The notes: generated by a model not told the origin, from the letters alone. A DNA stretch of 64,000 nucleotides from Hyphomicrobiales bacterium (GCA_027489535.1 JAIXZO010000018.1:124001-188000), one strand, 5' to 3'; shown: positions 43,460 through 53,282, counted from the stretch's first letter. A program made the numbers and translations.

Positions 43460-45382
43460 GTGCCACGCTCCCCTTCGACCCCCCTTCTCGACACCGTTCG
43501 CGTCCCGGCCGATCTGCGCCGTCTGGACCCCGACCGGCTGCGGCAGGTCGCCGACGAGTTGCGGCTCGAAATGATCGACGCCGTTTCGGTGACGGGGGGG
43601 CATCTGGGGGCCGGGCTCGGCGTCGTCGAACTGACCGTGGCGCTGCATTACGTGTTCGACACGCCCGACGACCGCCTTATCTGGGACGTCGGCCATCAGG
43701 CCTATCCGCACAAGATTCTCACCGGACGGCGCGACCGCATCCGCACGCTGCGGCAGCCGGGCGGACTTTCGGGCTTCACCAAGCGCAGCGAGAGCGAATA
43801 CGACCCCTTCGGCGCGGCGCATTCCTCCACCTCGATCTCGGCGGGCCTCGGCATGGCCGTGGCGCGCGATCTCGACGGCCGCAAGAACAACGTCGTCGCC
43901 GTGATCGGCGACGGGGCGATGTCGGCGGGCATGGCCTATGAGGCGATGAACAATGCGGGCGCGATGCATTCGCGCCTCATCGTCATCCTCAACGACAACG
44001 ACATGTCCATCGCGCCGCCCACCGGCGCGATGTCGGCCTATCTGGCGCGGCTCGTCTCCGGCGGCACCTATCGCGGCATTCGCGAAGCGGCCAAGCAACT
44101 GGCAAAGCGGCTGCCCAAGTTCTTCTATGACAAGGCGAAAAGGGCGGAGGAATATGCCCGCGGCTTCGTCACCGGCGGCACGATGTTCGAGGAGCTCGGC
44201 TTCTATTACGTCGGCCCCATCGACGGGCATAATCTCGACCATCTGCTGCCCGTGCTCAAAAACGTGCGCGACAGCGACACCGGTCCCGTGCTGATCCACG
44301 TCGTCACCCAGAAGGGCAAGGGCTACGCCCCGGCCGAGGCGTCTGCCGACAAATATCACGGCGTCTCCACCTTCGACGTCGTCACCGGCACGCAGGCCAA
44401 GCCCAAGGCCAATGCGCCCGCCTATACCCGCGTCTTCGCCGATGCGCTGATCAAGTCCGCGCGCGAGGACGACAAGATCGTCGCCGTGACCGCCGCCATG
44501 CCGACGGGCACCGGCTTGGACCATTTCGGCAAGGAATTCCCGGCCCGCACCTTCGACGTCGGCATTGCGGAACAGCATGCCGTGACCTTCGCGGCGGGGC
44601 TCGCGACCGAGGGCTACAAGCCTTTCGTGGCCATCTATTCCACCTTCATGCAGCGCGCCTATGACCAGGTGGTTCACGATGTGGCGCTGCAAAATCTGCC
44701 GGTCCGCTTCGCTCTCGACCGCGCGGGCCTCGTGGGTGCGGACGGTGCCACCCATGCCGGCACCTTCGACGTCGCCTATCTCGGCTGCCTCCCCAATATG
44801 GTGGTGATGGCGGCGGCGGACGAGGCGGAACTCGTCCACATGGTCGCCACCGCCGCGGCCCATGATTCCGGCCCCATCGCGCTGCGCTATCCACGCGGCG
44901 AGGGCGTGGGCGTGGAGATGCCGGAGCGGGGCGAAATCCTGCCGATCGGCAAGGGGCGGATCATGCGCGAAGGCTCGCGCGTGGCCATCCTCTCCCTCGG
45001 CACCCGTCTCGCCGAAGCCCTTAAGGCCGCCGAGGAATTGGCTGCGCACGGCCTGTCGACCACGGCTGCGGACGCCCGTTTCGCCAAGCCGTTGGACCTC
45101 GCTTTGGTGGACCGTCTGGCGCGCGACCACGAGGTGCTGATCACCGTCGAGGAAGGCTCCGTCGGCGGTTTCGGCTCCTATGTGCTGCAGCATCTCGCCG
45201 AGAGCGGGGCGCTGGACAAGGGCCTGAAGGTCCGGGCGATGGTGCTTCCGGACGTCTATCAGGACCACGACAAGCCCGAGCGCATGTATGCCGACGCCGG
45301 CCTCGACGCGAAGGGCATCGTCGCGAAGGTGATGGAAGCGCTCGGTCGCGAGGGCGCGTTGCCGAAGACCTTGATCGCCTGA
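43460..45382 (+). CDS. dxs: 1-deoxy-D-xylulose-5-phosphate synthase
   Basis: This 640-aa thiamine-diphosphate enzyme condenses pyruvate and glyceraldehyde 3-phosphate, the first step of the MEP isoprenoid pathway. Visible motifs include G-G-H-L-G-A-G-L-G, the ThDP motif [13 protein letters not shown]-x-[17 protein letters not shown] and the C-terminal transketolase fold. The GTG at 43460 gives the normal start (P-L-L-D-T-V follows); an in-frame TTG at 43421 is unlikely. tlyA follows after about 200 bases. Confidence 0.96.
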   Translation: MPRSPSTPLLDTVRVPADLRRLDPDRLRQVADELRLEMIDAVSVTGGHLGAGLGVVELTVALHYVFDTPDDRLIWDVGHQAYPHKILTGRRDRIRTLRQPGGLSGFTKRSESEYDPFGAAHSSTSISAGLGMAVARDLDGRKNNVVAVIGDGAMSAGMAYEAMNNAGAMHSRLIVILNDNDMSIAPPTGAMSAYLARLVSGGTYRGIREAAKQLAKRLPKFFYDKAKRAEEYARGFVTGGTMFEELGFYYVGPIDGHNLDHLLPVLKNVRDSDTGPVLIHVVTQKGKGYAPAEASADKYHGVSTFDVVTGTQAKPKANAPAYTRVFADALIKSAREDDKIVAVTAAMPTGTGLDHFGKEFPARTFDVGIAEQHAVTFAAGLATEGYKPFVAIYSTFMQRAYDQVVHDVALQNLPVRFALDRAGLVGADGATHAGTFDVAYLGCLPNMVVMAAADEAELVHMVATAAAHDSGPIALRYPRGEGVGVEMPERGEILPIGKGRIMREGSRVAILSLGTRLAEALKAAEELAAHGLSTTAADARFAKPLDLALVDRLARDHEVLITVEEGSVGGFGSYVLQHLAESGALDKGLKVRAMVLPDVYQDHDKPERMYADAGLDAKGIVAKVMEALGREGALPKTLIA

Positions 45383-45583
45383 GCGGGCGGCTGTTCCGGC
45401 AGGGATTGCTCGTTTGGCGGGTAATGATCACGCCTTCTTGACGACTTTCGTGCCGTAATTTCCGGCGAAATTCGCTCGAATTATCGCATCGGCGACGCGC
45501 GCCCACGAAATCCCGCGCTGCGCCTCGCGGGCGGGGCCGTCTTGGGGTAGAACCCGGGTCGACCGCACCCGAGACCCGACACG

Positions 45584-46321
45584 ATGACCGAGCGCCTGCG
45601 CGCCGACCGCCTGCTCGTCGACCGCGGCTTTTTCGAAAGCCGCGCGAAGGCGCAGGACGCCATTGCGGCCGGTCTCGTGACCGCCGACGGCGCGGTCGTG
45701 CGCAAACCCTCCGAGGGCGTACCCGCCAAGGCCGTCATCGTCGCGGAGCCGGCCCATCCCTGGGTGTCCCGGGGCGGGGTCAAATTGGCGCATGCGCTGG
45801 ACCATTTCGGCCTCGATCCCGCCGACCGGGTCTGTCTCGACGCCGGGGCTTCGACGGGCGGTTTCACCGAGGTGCTGCTGGCGCGCGGCGCGCGGAGCGT
45901 CACGGCGGTGGATGTCGGGCACCGGCAACTCCATGCCAAGGTCGCGGCGGATCGGCGCGTCCGGTCGCTCGAAGGCCGCGACGTGCGGAGCCTGACGCCG
46001 GCGGATTTGCCCGAGCCGGTTTCGCTCGTGGTGATGGACGTCAGCTTCATCCCCCTCGCCGCCGCCCTGCCGCCGGTTCTGGCGCTGGCCGCTCCGGGGG
46101 CTGCGGCCGTCATTTTGATCAAGCCTCAATTCGAGGCGGGGCGCGCGCATATCGGCAAGAACGGCATCGTCAAGGACGAGGCCGTGCATGCCGAGGTGTG
46201 CGCCCGCGCCGAAACCCTCGTCGCCGAACACGGCTGGACCGTGCGCGGCGTCATCCCCTCCCCCATCGCCGGCGGCGAAGGCAATCGCGAGTTTCTGCTC
46301 GTCGCGGACAAACCATGTTGA
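45584..46321 (+). CDS. tlyA: TlyA family rRNA ribose methyltransferase
   Basis: This 245-aa protein has an N-terminal S4 RNA-binding domain (R-A-D-R-L-L-V-D-R-G-F-F-E-S-R-A-K-A-Q-D-A-I segment) and a Rossmann methyltransferase domain with L-D-A-G-A-S-T-G-G-F-T-E-V-L-L, D-V-S-F-I-P and K-P-Q-F-E. TlyA proteins 2'-O-methylate rRNA cytidines and can influence capreomycin sensitivity; that role is inferred by family. Its stop overlaps the next start by seven bases. Confidence 0.93.
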   Translation: MTERLRADRLLVDRGFFESRAKAQDAIAAGLVTADGAVVRKPSEGVPAKAVIVAEPAHPWVSRGGVKLAHALDHFGLDPADRVCLDAGASTGGFTEVLLARGARSVTAVDVGHRQLHAKVAADRRVRSLEGRDVRSLTPADLPEPVSLVVMDVSFIPLAAALPPVLALAAPGAAAVILIKPQFEAGRAHIGKNGIVKDEAVHAEVCARAETLVAEHGWTVRGVIPSPIAGGEGNREFLLVADKPC

Positions 46322-47583
46322 AAATGACCGAAAGCCTGCTCGTCGACCGCATCGGAGCCAAAGGCGACGCCGTCGCGCGCGGACCCGGCGGCGACGTGTT
46401 CCTGACCGGCGCGCTGCCCGGCGAGACCGTGACCGCGTCCGTCGACGGCGAGCGGGGCGAACTCGTCTCGGTCGAGACGGCCTCGCCCGAACGCGTGACG
46501 CCGCCCTGCCCCTATTTCGGCCGCTGCGGCGGCTGCGCGCTGCAGCATTGGGCGGCGGCGCCTTATGCGGATTGGAAGCGCGGCCTGATCGCGACCGCGC
46601 TCCGGCAGGCGGGCGTGGAAGCGCCGGTCGGGCCGCTGGTATCCGCCCACGGCGAAGGCCGTCGTCGGGTGGTGCTGCATGCCAAGCGCGGCGCTTCGGG
46701 CTTCGACGTCGGCTTCATGGCGAAGCGGACGCACGACATCGTGACCATCGACACCTGCCCGATCCTCGTGCCGGCGCTCGCCTCGGCTCCCAAGATCGCC
46801 AAGCAACTCTGCGACGCGCTGGGCGGCGACAAGGCGCTCGACGTGCAGATCACCGCCACCGACGGCGGGCTGGACGTGGATATCCGCGGGCACGGCCCGA
46901 TCTCGGACGGCAAGCGCCGCGTGCTCGGCGAAACTGCCCGGATGCTCGGGCTCGCCCGACTGGCGATGCATGGCGACGTGATCGCGACGCAGGCCCCGAC
47001 GCTGATCAGGACCGGGCCCGCACAGGTACAGATCCCGGCCGGCGGCTTCCTGCAATCCACCGCGGCGGGCGAGGACGCCATCGGCGCCTTGGTGCTGGAA
47101 GGGATCGGCAAGGCGAAGGCGGTGGCCGACCTGTTCGCCGGCGTCGGGCCCTTCACCTTCCGGGTCGCGAAGGTCGCCAAGGTGCATGCGGCCGAGTCCG
47201 ACGCCGCCGCCGTCGCCGCCTTGGACCGCGCCGTGCGCGAGACGCAGGGGCTGAAGCCGATCACGGCGGAGGTGCGCGACCTCTACAAGCGCCCGCTGGT
47301 CGCCGCCGAACTCGTGCCCTTCGACGCGGTGATCTTCGATCCGCCGCGGGCGGGCGCAAAGGCGCAGGCGCAGGCGCTCGCGCAGTCGAACGTGCCGCGC
47401 GTCGTCGCCGTTTCCTGCGACGTGGGGACCTTCGCGCGGGATGCGGCGATTTTGGAAAGCGGCGGATATCGCTTGCTCAAAGTGACGCCTGTGGACCAAT
47501 TTCTGTATTCGAGCCATGTTGAACTCGTCGGCGTATTTGAAAAAGCAATTGCCCTGGTGAAGAAGCGCCGCATGTTGGGATGA
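46315..47583 (+). CDS. Class I SAM-dependent RNA (uracil-5-)methyltransferase, TrmA/RlmD family
   Basis: This 422-aa protein has an N-terminal TRAM-like part (residues 1-60), a cluster region C-P-Y-F-G-R-C-G-G-C near residues 64-72 with C-P-I-L later as the fourth ligand, and a Rossmann domain with D-L-F-A-G-V-G-P-F-T-F, F-D-P-P-R-A-G and the nucleophile in S-C-D-V-G-T-F-A-R-D. It most likely makes m5U in rRNA or tRNA. The exact position is unknown. The ATG at 46315 overlaps tlyA; Met4 is an alternative start. Confidence 0.93.
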   Translation: MLKMTESLLVDRIGAKGDAVARGPGGDVFLTGALPGETVTASVDGERGELVSVETASPERVTPPCPYFGRCGGCALQHWAAAPYADWKRGLIATALRQAGVEAPVGPLVSAHGEGRRRVVLHAKRGASGFDVGFMAKRTHDIVTIDTCPILVPALASAPKIAKQLCDALGGDKALDVQITATDGGLDVDIRGHGPISDGKRRVLGETARMLGLARLAMHGDVIATQAPTLIRTGPAQVQIPAGGFLQSTAAGEDAIGALVLEGIGKAKAVADLFAGVGPFTFRVAKVAKVHAAESDAAAVAALDRAVRETQGLKPITAEVRDLYKRPLVAAELVPFDAVIFDPPRAGAKAQAQALAQSNVPRVVAVSCDVGTFARDAAILESGGYRLLKVTPVDQFLYSSHVELVGVFEKAIALVKKRRMLG

Positions 47584-47590
47584 TGCCGCA

Positions 47591-49018
47591 ATGAACGCAT
47601 CCGTCGACCCCTGCCCGCTTTCCGCCGACATTCTCGCGCGGTTGCAAGCCATCGTCGGTTCCCGCCACGTGTTGACCGACGAGGTCGACATGGCCCCATA
47701 TCTGGTCGAGTGGCGGGGCTTGTTCCGGGGACGCGCCGCAGCCGTGGTGAAGCCCGGCTCGACCGAGGAAGTGTCGGCCGTTCTGACGCTCTCGAACGCC
47801 GAAGGGCTCCGCATCGTCCCGCAGGGCGGCAATACGGGATTGGTGGGCGGGCAGACGCCGTGGGAGACGGGCGACGAGATCGTGCTGTCTCTGGTGCGCA
47901 TGAACCGCATCCGCGAGGTGGACGCCGAATCCGACACGATGACGGTGGATGCCGGCGTGACGCTGTTGGCGGCACAGGAGGCCGCCGAAGCGGCGGAGCG
48001 GCTGTTTCCGCTGTCGCTCGCCTCGGAGGGAAGCTGCACCATCGGCGGCAATCTCAGCACCAATGCGGGCGGAACCGCGGTGCTGGCCTTCGGCAGCGCG
48101 CGCGATCTCGTGCTCGGGCTCGAAGTGGTGCTGGCCGACGGGCGCGTCTGGAACGGGCTCGGCAAGCTGCGCAAGGATAATACGGGTTACGACCTCAAGC
48201 ACCTCTTCATCGGGGCGGAAGGCACGTTGGGCATCATCACCGGGGCGGTGCTGAAGCTTTTTCCGCGCCCGCGCTCCACCATCGCCGCTTTTTGCGGCGT
48301 TCAATCGCCCGCCGCCGCCGTCGAGTTGCTGACGTTGGTGAAGGCGCGGGCGGGCGCGTCGCTGATCACCTTCGAGATCACGCCCCGTTTCGGGGTGGAG
48401 ATGGCCGTCCGCCATATGGGTTGCCGCGACCCGCTGGCGAGCGCTCACCCTTGGTACGTGCTGTTCGAAGTTGCCTCTCAGGACGAAGACGACGGGGAAA
48501 CCGTCGAGGAAATCGTGGTCGAGGCGTTGGAAGGGCTCGTGGTGGAGGATGCGGTGCTGGCCCAGTCGCCCGACCGGCGCGACGCCTTTTGGCAGATCCG
48601 CGAAACCATGTCCGCGGCGCAGGGATTCGAGGGCGGTTCGATCAAGCACGACGTGTCGGTGCCCGTTTCCGTGGTGCCGGAATTGATCGAAAAGGTCGAT
48701 GCGGAACTCGAAGCCTTCCTGCCGGGCATCCGCCCCTTCCCGTTCGGGCATCTCGGCGACGGCAACATCCACTACAATGTCAGCCAGCCGGTCGGCATGG
48801 ACAGGGCGGAGTATATGGCCTTGTGGGACCCCGTGAGCGCCATCGTGCACAAGCACGTGCTGGCCGCCGGAGGCTCGATTTCCGCCGAGCACGGCATCGG
48901 CCGCTTGAAGAGGCGTCTGCTCGCCGACACGAAGGATCCGGTTGCGCTGGACCTGATGCGGACGATCAAGGCCGCCTTGGACCCCAAGGGGTTGCTGAAC
49001 CCCGGCAAGGTGCTCTGA
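47591..49018 (+). CDS. FAD-binding oxidoreductase (GlcD/D-2-hydroxyglutarate dehydrogenase type)
   Basis: This 475-aa flavoprotein has the PCMH FAD domain (V-P-Q-G-G-N-T-G-L-V-G-G near residue 75 and G-G-N-L-S-T-N-A-G-G) and the C-terminal oxidase domain with F-P-F-G-H-L-G-D-G-N-I-H-Y-N and S-A-E-H-G-I-G. This fits D-2-hydroxyacid dehydrogenases such as D-2-hydroxyglutarate or D-lactate dehydrogenase. Electron acceptor is likely ETF or quinone. It follows the methyltransferase by seven bases, so it is probably in the same transcript. Confidence 0.93.
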   Translation: MNASVDPCPLSADILARLQAIVGSRHVLTDEVDMAPYLVEWRGLFRGRAAAVVKPGSTEEVSAVLTLSNAEGLRIVPQGGNTGLVGGQTPWETGDEIVLSLVRMNRIREVDAESDTMTVDAGVTLLAAQEAAEAAERLFPLSLASEGSCTIGGNLSTNAGGTAVLAFGSARDLVLGLEVVLADGRVWNGLGKLRKDNTGYDLKHLFIGAEGTLGIITGAVLKLFPRPRSTIAAFCGVQSPAAAVELLTLVKARAGASLITFEITPRFGVEMAVRHMGCRDPLASAHPWYVLFEVASQDEDDGETVEEIVVEALEGLVVEDAVLAQSPDRRDAFWQIRETMSAAQGFEGGSIKHDVSVPVSVVPELIEKVDAELEAFLPGIRPFPFGHLGDGNIHYNVSQPVGMDRAEYMALWDPVSAIVHKHVLAAGGSISAEHGIGRLKRRLLADTKDPVALDLMRTIKAALDPKGLLNPGKVL

Positions 49019-49037
49019 AGGGGGTATTGCGGCAGGT

Positions 49038-49249
49038 GCGTGGTTCGAGACGGCGCTGCGCGCCTCCCGCCTTGAGGGTTTCACGAAACTGTCATCCCGG
49101 GCGGCGTGAGCCGACCCGGGACCCAGCCTTGCGGGCGTCGTGGCACGAAGCTGGGTCCCGGCTCTTCGGCCGGGATGACACAAGAGGGCAGCTCTCGTTT
49201 TTCCTCGTCATGGTGAGGAGCCCCGCAAAGCGGGGCGGCGCTGTGCGCC
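49038..49249. repeat. Mosaic of repeat families A and B downstream of the GlcD-like gene
   Basis: A family A half (CGTGGTTCGAGACGGCGC then GCGCCTCCC, 49038-49077) is followed by a full family B element (CTGTCATCCCGGGC to GCCGGGATGACA, 49089-49180) and then a second family A half (CATGGTGAGGAGCCCCGC, GCGGGGC, 49209-49249). It fills the gap before yedK. No gene is seen there. Confidence 0.8.
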
Positions 49250-49297
49250 CCCCGCGCGACCTTGCGGCGGGGGCGGCGGTGCGCCATTTGACGGGGC

Positions 49298-50002
49298 ATG
49301 TGCGGTCGCTTTGCTCTCACCACTTCGCCGGAGGTCGTGCGGAAGCTCTTCGGGTATGAGGAGCGGCCGAATTTTCCGCCGCGGGCGAACGTGTCGCCGA
49401 CGGAGCCCGTCGCCGTGGTGGTGCAGGAGAACGGGGTACGGCGGTTCAAGCTGGTGCGGTGGGGATTTCTGCCGGGCTGGGTGAAGGACCCGAGCGATTT
49501 TCCGCTGCTGATCAATGCGCGGGGCGAGACGATCATGGAGAAGCCGGCGTTTCGCGCGGCGATCCGGCATCGGCGCTGCCTGATCCCCGCCGACGCGTTT
49601 TACGAGTGGCGACGCGAGGGCAAGCTGCGGATGCCGTTCCGCATCCGGCGGCCGGACGGCGCGCCGTTCGCGATGGCGGGCGTGTGGGAGACCTATCTCT
49701 CGCCGGAAGGCAGCGAGATCGACACGGCCGCGGTCGTCACGACCTCCGCGAACGGCACCGTCGGCGCGATTCATCACCGGATGCCGGTGATTATCCCGCC
49801 CGAGGCTTACGAGCTGTGGCTCGACCCCTTCTCGGACGCGAAGGAGGCGGTGAAGCTGATCCGGCCCGCGCCGGACCATGCGACCTTCATGGAACCGGTG
49901 GACCGCATTCTTCCCAAGCCGGACCGCAAGGCGAAGCCGGAACGGGAAGTCGCGAAGCCCGAAAAGCCGAAGCCGGAACCGGCGCAGGGCGAATTGTTCT
50001 GA
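49298..50002 (+). CDS. yedK: SOS response-associated peptidase / abasic-site sensor (YedK/HMCES)
   Basis: This 234-aa SRAP protein starts M-C-G-R-F; Cys2 is the residue that crosslinks to abasic DNA after Met removal. Conserved N-A-R-G-E-T, C-L-I-P-A-D-A-F-Y-E-W (with the catalytic Glu) and H-H-R-M-P-V blocks are present. A charged K/P/E-rich C-terminal tail (about residues 200-234) is extra. No LexA box is seen upstream; the promoter region is taken up by repeats. Confidence 0.95.
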   Translation: MCGRFALTTSPEVVRKLFGYEERPNFPPRANVSPTEPVAVVVQENGVRRFKLVRWGFLPGWVKDPSDFPLLINARGETIMEKPAFRAAIRHRRCLIPADAFYEWRREGKLRMPFRIRRPDGAPFAMAGVWETYLSPEGSEIDTAAVVTTSANGTVGAIHHRMPVIIPPEAYELWLDPFSDAKEAVKLIRPAPDHATFMEPVDRILPKPDRKAKPEREVAKPEKPKPEPAQGELF

Positions 50003-50014
50003 CCCCACGAAAGA

Positions 50015-50035
50015 CGCCCGGCACGAGGCCGGGCG
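50015..50035. terminator. Hairpin between converging yedK and azoR
   Basis: Perfect 8-bp stem CGCCCGGC-acgag-GCCGGGCG, 12 bases after the yedK stop. No T-run follows, so it is a weak or two-way terminator candidate. Confidence 0.6.
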
Positions 50036-50124
50036 CAAGTCGGGAGGAGTTCGGGTAGCCCCGAAAGACGACAACCGCTCGGGAGCGGGAGGGTTCGATC
50101 GCGAAGATCAGGCGAAGAACCGGG

Positions 50125-50745
50125 TCAGGCCGCCAATTCCTGCGCCTGCTTGACCGTCGCGGCCTTCATGGCGTCCAGCGCGTCGGGCGCGCCGACGGTG
50201 GGGCCGACGCGCATCGTGCGCACGTCCGTGAAGCCGAAGAACTTGAACACCCATTCGAGATAGGGCGTCGCAAAGTCGACGGCGGCAGCACCGGTGCCCG
50301 GGGCGTAATTGCCGGCCGACGCGGCGAAGATCGTGACGGGCTTGCCCGTGACGAGGCCGAAAAAGCCCTTGTCGGCCGCCCAGCCGAAGGTCTGGCCGGG
50401 CTGCGCGATGACGTCGACGTACTGCTTCAGCGGATACGGGACCGAGAAATTCCACATCGGGAACGACACGACATAGGCGTCGAAGCTCTTGAAGTGCTCG
50501 ATCTGCTTGACGATCGCGCCCCAAGCCTTCGCCTGTGCGGGCGTGTGGGTTTGTCCGGACGCCGCGGCGTAGCGGGCCTCGAGGGTCGGGCCGTCGAAGT
50601 GCGGGAGATCGGCGGTCCAGACGTCGAGGGTTTCGACGGTGTCGCCGGGGTTCTTGGCGAGATGCGCGGCGAGATAGGCGTCGGCGGCGAGGGAGGAATA
50701 GCTCCCCTCGCGCGGGCTCGCCTGAATGTGAAGGATCTTGGCCAT
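50125..50745 (-). CDS. azoR: FMN-dependent NADH-azoreductase
   Basis: This 206-aa flavodoxin-fold protein has the phosphate loop A-S-P-R-E-G-S-Y-S, F-P-M-W-N-F-S-V-P-Y-P-L-K for FMN and A-S-A-G-N-Y-A-P-G. AzoR proteins reduce quinones and azo compounds with NADH by a two-electron route. AAGGAG precedes the ATG at 50745. It lies next to a DoxX gene and is presumably controlled by the divergent LysR regulator. Confidence 0.93.
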   Translation of the reverse strand: MAKILHIQASPREGSYSSLAADAYLAAHLAKNPGDTVETLDVWTADLPHFDGPTLEARYAAASGQTHTPAQAKAWGAIVKQIEHFKSFDAYVVSFPMWNFSVPYPLKQYVDVIAQPGQTFGWAADKGFFGLVTGKPVTIFAASAGNYAPGTGAAAVDFATPYLEWVFKFFGFTDVRTMRVGPTVGAPDALDAMKAATVKQAQELAA

Positions 50746-50819
50746 GGGGTGCTCCTTGGGGGATAGGCTGCGGAACGAAGCCGGGCGGAACGCGCCGCCC
50801 GGCTCGAGATGGTTCGCCT

Positions 50820-51245
50820 TTACGCCGGCGTGGGGACGAGTCGCGACAGGAAGGGCAATTCCGCGCGCCTGAGGGCATACGCGCCTTCGCCGGAGAGGAT
50901 CACCGTCAGCGACGCGCCGATGAGTAAGGCGACATATTCCCAGCCGCCCTGACCGGCCTGCCAGCCCGACGGCCAATGCACGACGAACGCGCCCAGAAGG
51001 ATCGGCAGCAGCACCGCCGCGACGTGGCGGGAATAGAGGCCGAGAATGAGCGCAAGACCGCCGCCGATTTCGGCCGCGATGACGGGCCACGCCAGGATTT
51101 CGGGATTGCCGGTCTTGGCGAGGAAGCCCGCGAAGCCGGCGGGCGTGAACACCAGATATTTGAGCAGGCCGTGCGCCAGATACATGGCGCCCAGAGAGAT
51201 GCGAAGGATGAAGAGGCCCAGCGGGGCCGTGCGGTCGTCGGTCAT
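50820..51245 (-). CDS. DoxX family membrane protein
   Basis: This 141-aa protein has four hydrophobic helices and the DoxX pattern R-I-S-L-G-A-M-Y-L-A-H-G at the N-terminus. DoxX proteins are integral membrane proteins often tied to thiosulfate-quinone reductase or redox stress; the precise role here is unknown. The start at 51245 follows GAGGAG. It lies between azoR and the LysR regulator. Confidence 0.9.
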   Translation of the reverse strand: MTDDRTAPLGLFILRISLGAMYLAHGLLKYLVFTPAGFAGFLAKTGNPEILAWPVIAAEIGGGLALILGLYSRHVAAVLLPILLGAFVVHWPSGWQAGQGGWEYVALLIGASLTVILSGEGAYALRRAELPFLSRLVPTPA

Positions 51246-51317
51246 CGGTTTTCTCCTCGAAGCCCCGGACCCGGGGGACGACGAAGAGATGCTCTTTTCC
51301 GTCGCGCAAATCCATCG

Positions 51318-51333
51318 TAGCTTACGAAAGCTA
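51318..51333. promoter_or_regulatory. Inverted repeat between doxX and the LysR gene
   Basis: TAGCTT-acga-AAGCTA, a 6-bp perfect palindrome, lies in the 118-base divergent gap. This is where a LysR-type regulator controlling both itself and azoR-doxX would bind. Confidence 0.55.
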
Positions 51334-51363
51334 TTGTTTGCAGATGCGCAAAGAGGCGACGCG

Positions 51364-52293
51364 ATGAACGGCCTGTCTTGGGACGAGTTCAAACTGGTGA
51401 AGGCCATCGCGGATTCGCGCGGGCTGACCGGGGCCGCCGAGATCGTGGGGGTGAACCATTCCACGGTGTTTCGGCGGTTGGGCGAGTTGGAACGTCGGCT
51501 CGGCACGCCGCTGTTCGAGCGCCACCGCACGGGCTATGCGCCGACGCCGGCGGGCGAGGAGATGGCCGCGCTGGCCGAGCGCATGGAAGAGGACGTCGCG
51601 AGCTTCGCGCGCAAGCTGGCCGGGCAGGAACTGGTGCCCTCCGGTGAATTGCGGGTGACGACGAACGACACGCTGCTCGCGAGCCTGTTGATGCCCGTGC
51701 TGGCGCGCTTTCGCCTCGCGCATCCGAACATCCGGCTCGACATGCTGCTGTCGAACCAGTCGCTGAACCTCTCGAAGCGCGACGCGGACATCGCCGTGCG
51801 GGCGACGGACGACCCGCCGGACACGCTGGTGGGCCGGCGCATCGGCAGCATCGTGTGGAGCATTTACGGCCGACGGGCGGATTTCCCAGAAGCCGCGGCG
51901 GGCAGGATGCCGAGCGCGGAGGACATGGCGTCGCGCAATTGGGTGTCGCTGGGCGACCAGTTCGCGCATCTGAAGGCGCATCGCCATGTACGCGAGGCCG
52001 CCGAGCCGGAGCGGATCGCCATGAAGATCAACACGGTGCTGGGGCTCGGCGAAGCGGTGGCGGAGGGCATCGGCATCGGGCCGCTGCCGGCCTTCATCGC
52101 CGACCGCAACCCGAACCTCGTGCGGCTGACGCCGCCGAACCCGGCCTTTTCGACGGGGCTATGGCTGCTGACGCATCAGGATTTGAAGAACAGCCCCCGC
52201 GTGCGCGCCTTCATGGACGTGGCGGGGGCGGAATTGGCGAAGGCGCGGCCGCTGTTGGAAGGGACGGGCGGCCGGCCGGCGACTTCGGACTGA
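51364..52293 (+). CDS. LysR family transcriptional regulator
   Basis: This 309-aa protein has an N-terminal winged helix (L-V-K-A-I-A-D-S-R-G-L-T-G-A-A-E-I-V-G-V-N-H-S-T-V-F-R segment to L-F-E-R-H) and a periplasmic-binding-like effector domain. By position it is divergent from doxX-azoR and probably regulates them in response to quinone-like stress (inference). ATG at 51364; a weak ribosome site (AAGAGG) is upstream. Confidence 0.92.
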   Translation: MNGLSWDEFKLVKAIADSRGLTGAAEIVGVNHSTVFRRLGELERRLGTPLFERHRTGYAPTPAGEEMAALAERMEEDVASFARKLAGQELVPSGELRVTTNDTLLASLLMPVLARFRLAHPNIRLDMLLSNQSLNLSKRDADIAVRATDDPPDTLVGRRIGSIVWSIYGRRADFPEAAAGRMPSAEDMASRNWVSLGDQFAHLKAHRHVREAAEPERIAMKINTVLGLGEAVAEGIGIGPLPAFIADRNPNLVRLTPPNPAFSTGLWLLTHQDLKNSPRVRAFMDVAGAELAKARPLLEGTGGRPATSD

Positions 52294-52295
52294 TT

Positions 52296-53282
52296 TCAGC
52301 CGATTTCGACCACCACGCGGCCGCGGATCTTGCCGTCGAGGATGCCGCGCGCGGTCTCGATGACGGCGTCGAAGGGCACCGTGGTGGTGATGGCGGCGAG
52401 CTTGGCGCGGTCGAGATCCTGCGCGAGGCGCTTCCACGCCTCTTCGCGCACGGGCTTGGGCTGGTAGACGCTGTCGATGCCGAGCAGCGACACGCCGCGC
52501 AGGATGAAGGGCGCGACGGAGCCCGGCAGGTCCATGCCCTGCGCCAAGCCGCAGGCGGCGATCGCGCCGCGATATTTGGTTTGCGCCAGAGCGTTGACGA
52601 GCGTGTGCGAGCCGACGGAGTCCACGCCGGCGGCCCAGCGCTCCTTGGCGAGGGGACGGCCGGGAGCGGACAATTCGTTGCGGTCGATGATCTCGGCCGC
52701 GCCCAGCGTCTTCAGGTAATCGGCCTCCGAAGCGCGGCCGGTGGACGCGACGACGTGCCAGCCGAGCTTGGAAAGCAGCGCGACGGCGACCGAGCCGACG
52801 CCGCCCGCCGCGCCCGTGACGAGCACGGGGCCGTCGGAGGGCTTCAATCCGTGCTTTTCGAGGGCGATGACGGCGAGCATGGCGGTGTAGCCGGCCGTGC
52901 CGACGGCCATGCATTCGGCGGCCGACAGGCCTTCGGGCTTGTGCAGGAGCCAATCGCCCTTGACGCGGGCGCGCTCGGCATAGGCCCCGAGATGCGTCTC
53001 GCCCACGCCGAAGCCGTTGAGGATGACCTCGTCGCCGGGCTTGAAGCCGGGGTTGGAGGAGTGCTCGACGACGCCCGCCATGTCGATGCCGGGGATCATC
53101 GGGAAGCGGCGCACGACCGGGGATTTGCCGGTGATCGCGAGGCCGTCCTTGTAGTTCACGGTGGAGCGGGTGACGCGGAGCGTGACGTCGCCCTCCATCA
53201 GGAAAGCGTCGTCGACGCTGCGCATCTCGACCGTCTGGCCGCTCTCTGCCTTGTCCACCACCACGGCCCTGAAATTCGTCAT
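52296..53282 (-). CDS. MDR family oxidoreductase (acryloyl-CoA reductase AcuI/YhdH-like)
   Basis: This 328-aa medium-chain reductase without catalytic zinc ligands has N-Y-K-D-G-L-A-I-T-G near residue 43, I-P-G-I-D-M-A-G, and the NADPH motif G-A-A-G-G-V-G-S-V-A. This block order matches AcuI/YhdH, which reduces acryloyl-CoA; a general enoyl or quinone reductase is an alternative. It converges with the LysR gene with three bases between stops. Confidence 0.92.
   Translation of the reverse strand: MTNFRAVVVDKAESGQTVEMRSVDDAFLMEGDVTLRVTRSTVNYKDGLAITGKSPVVRRFPMIPGIDMAGVVEHSSNPGFKPGDEVILNGFGVGETHLGAYAERARVKGDWLLHKPEGLSAAECMAVGTAGYTAMLAVIALEKHGLKPSDGPVLVTGAAGGVGSVAVALLSKLGWHVVASTGRASEADYLKTLGAAEIIDRNELSAPGRPLAKERWAAGVDSVGSHTLVNALAQTKYRGAIAACGLAQGMDLPGSVAPFILRGVSLLGIDSVYQPKPVREEAWKRLAQDLDRAKLAAITTTVPFDAVIETARGILDGKIRGRVVVEIG

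Noticed and set aside
45428-45583. Minus-strand frame ending in the dxs-tlyA gap
   Set aside because: The frame is antisense to tlyA, with no ribosome site or recognisable domain; the gap shows only ordinary AT-richer sequence.
49298-50002. LexA-type SOS box before yedK
   Set aside because: No GTTC/GAAC-type direct repeat of the alphaproteobacterial SOS box was found; the upstream region is made of palindromic repeats.
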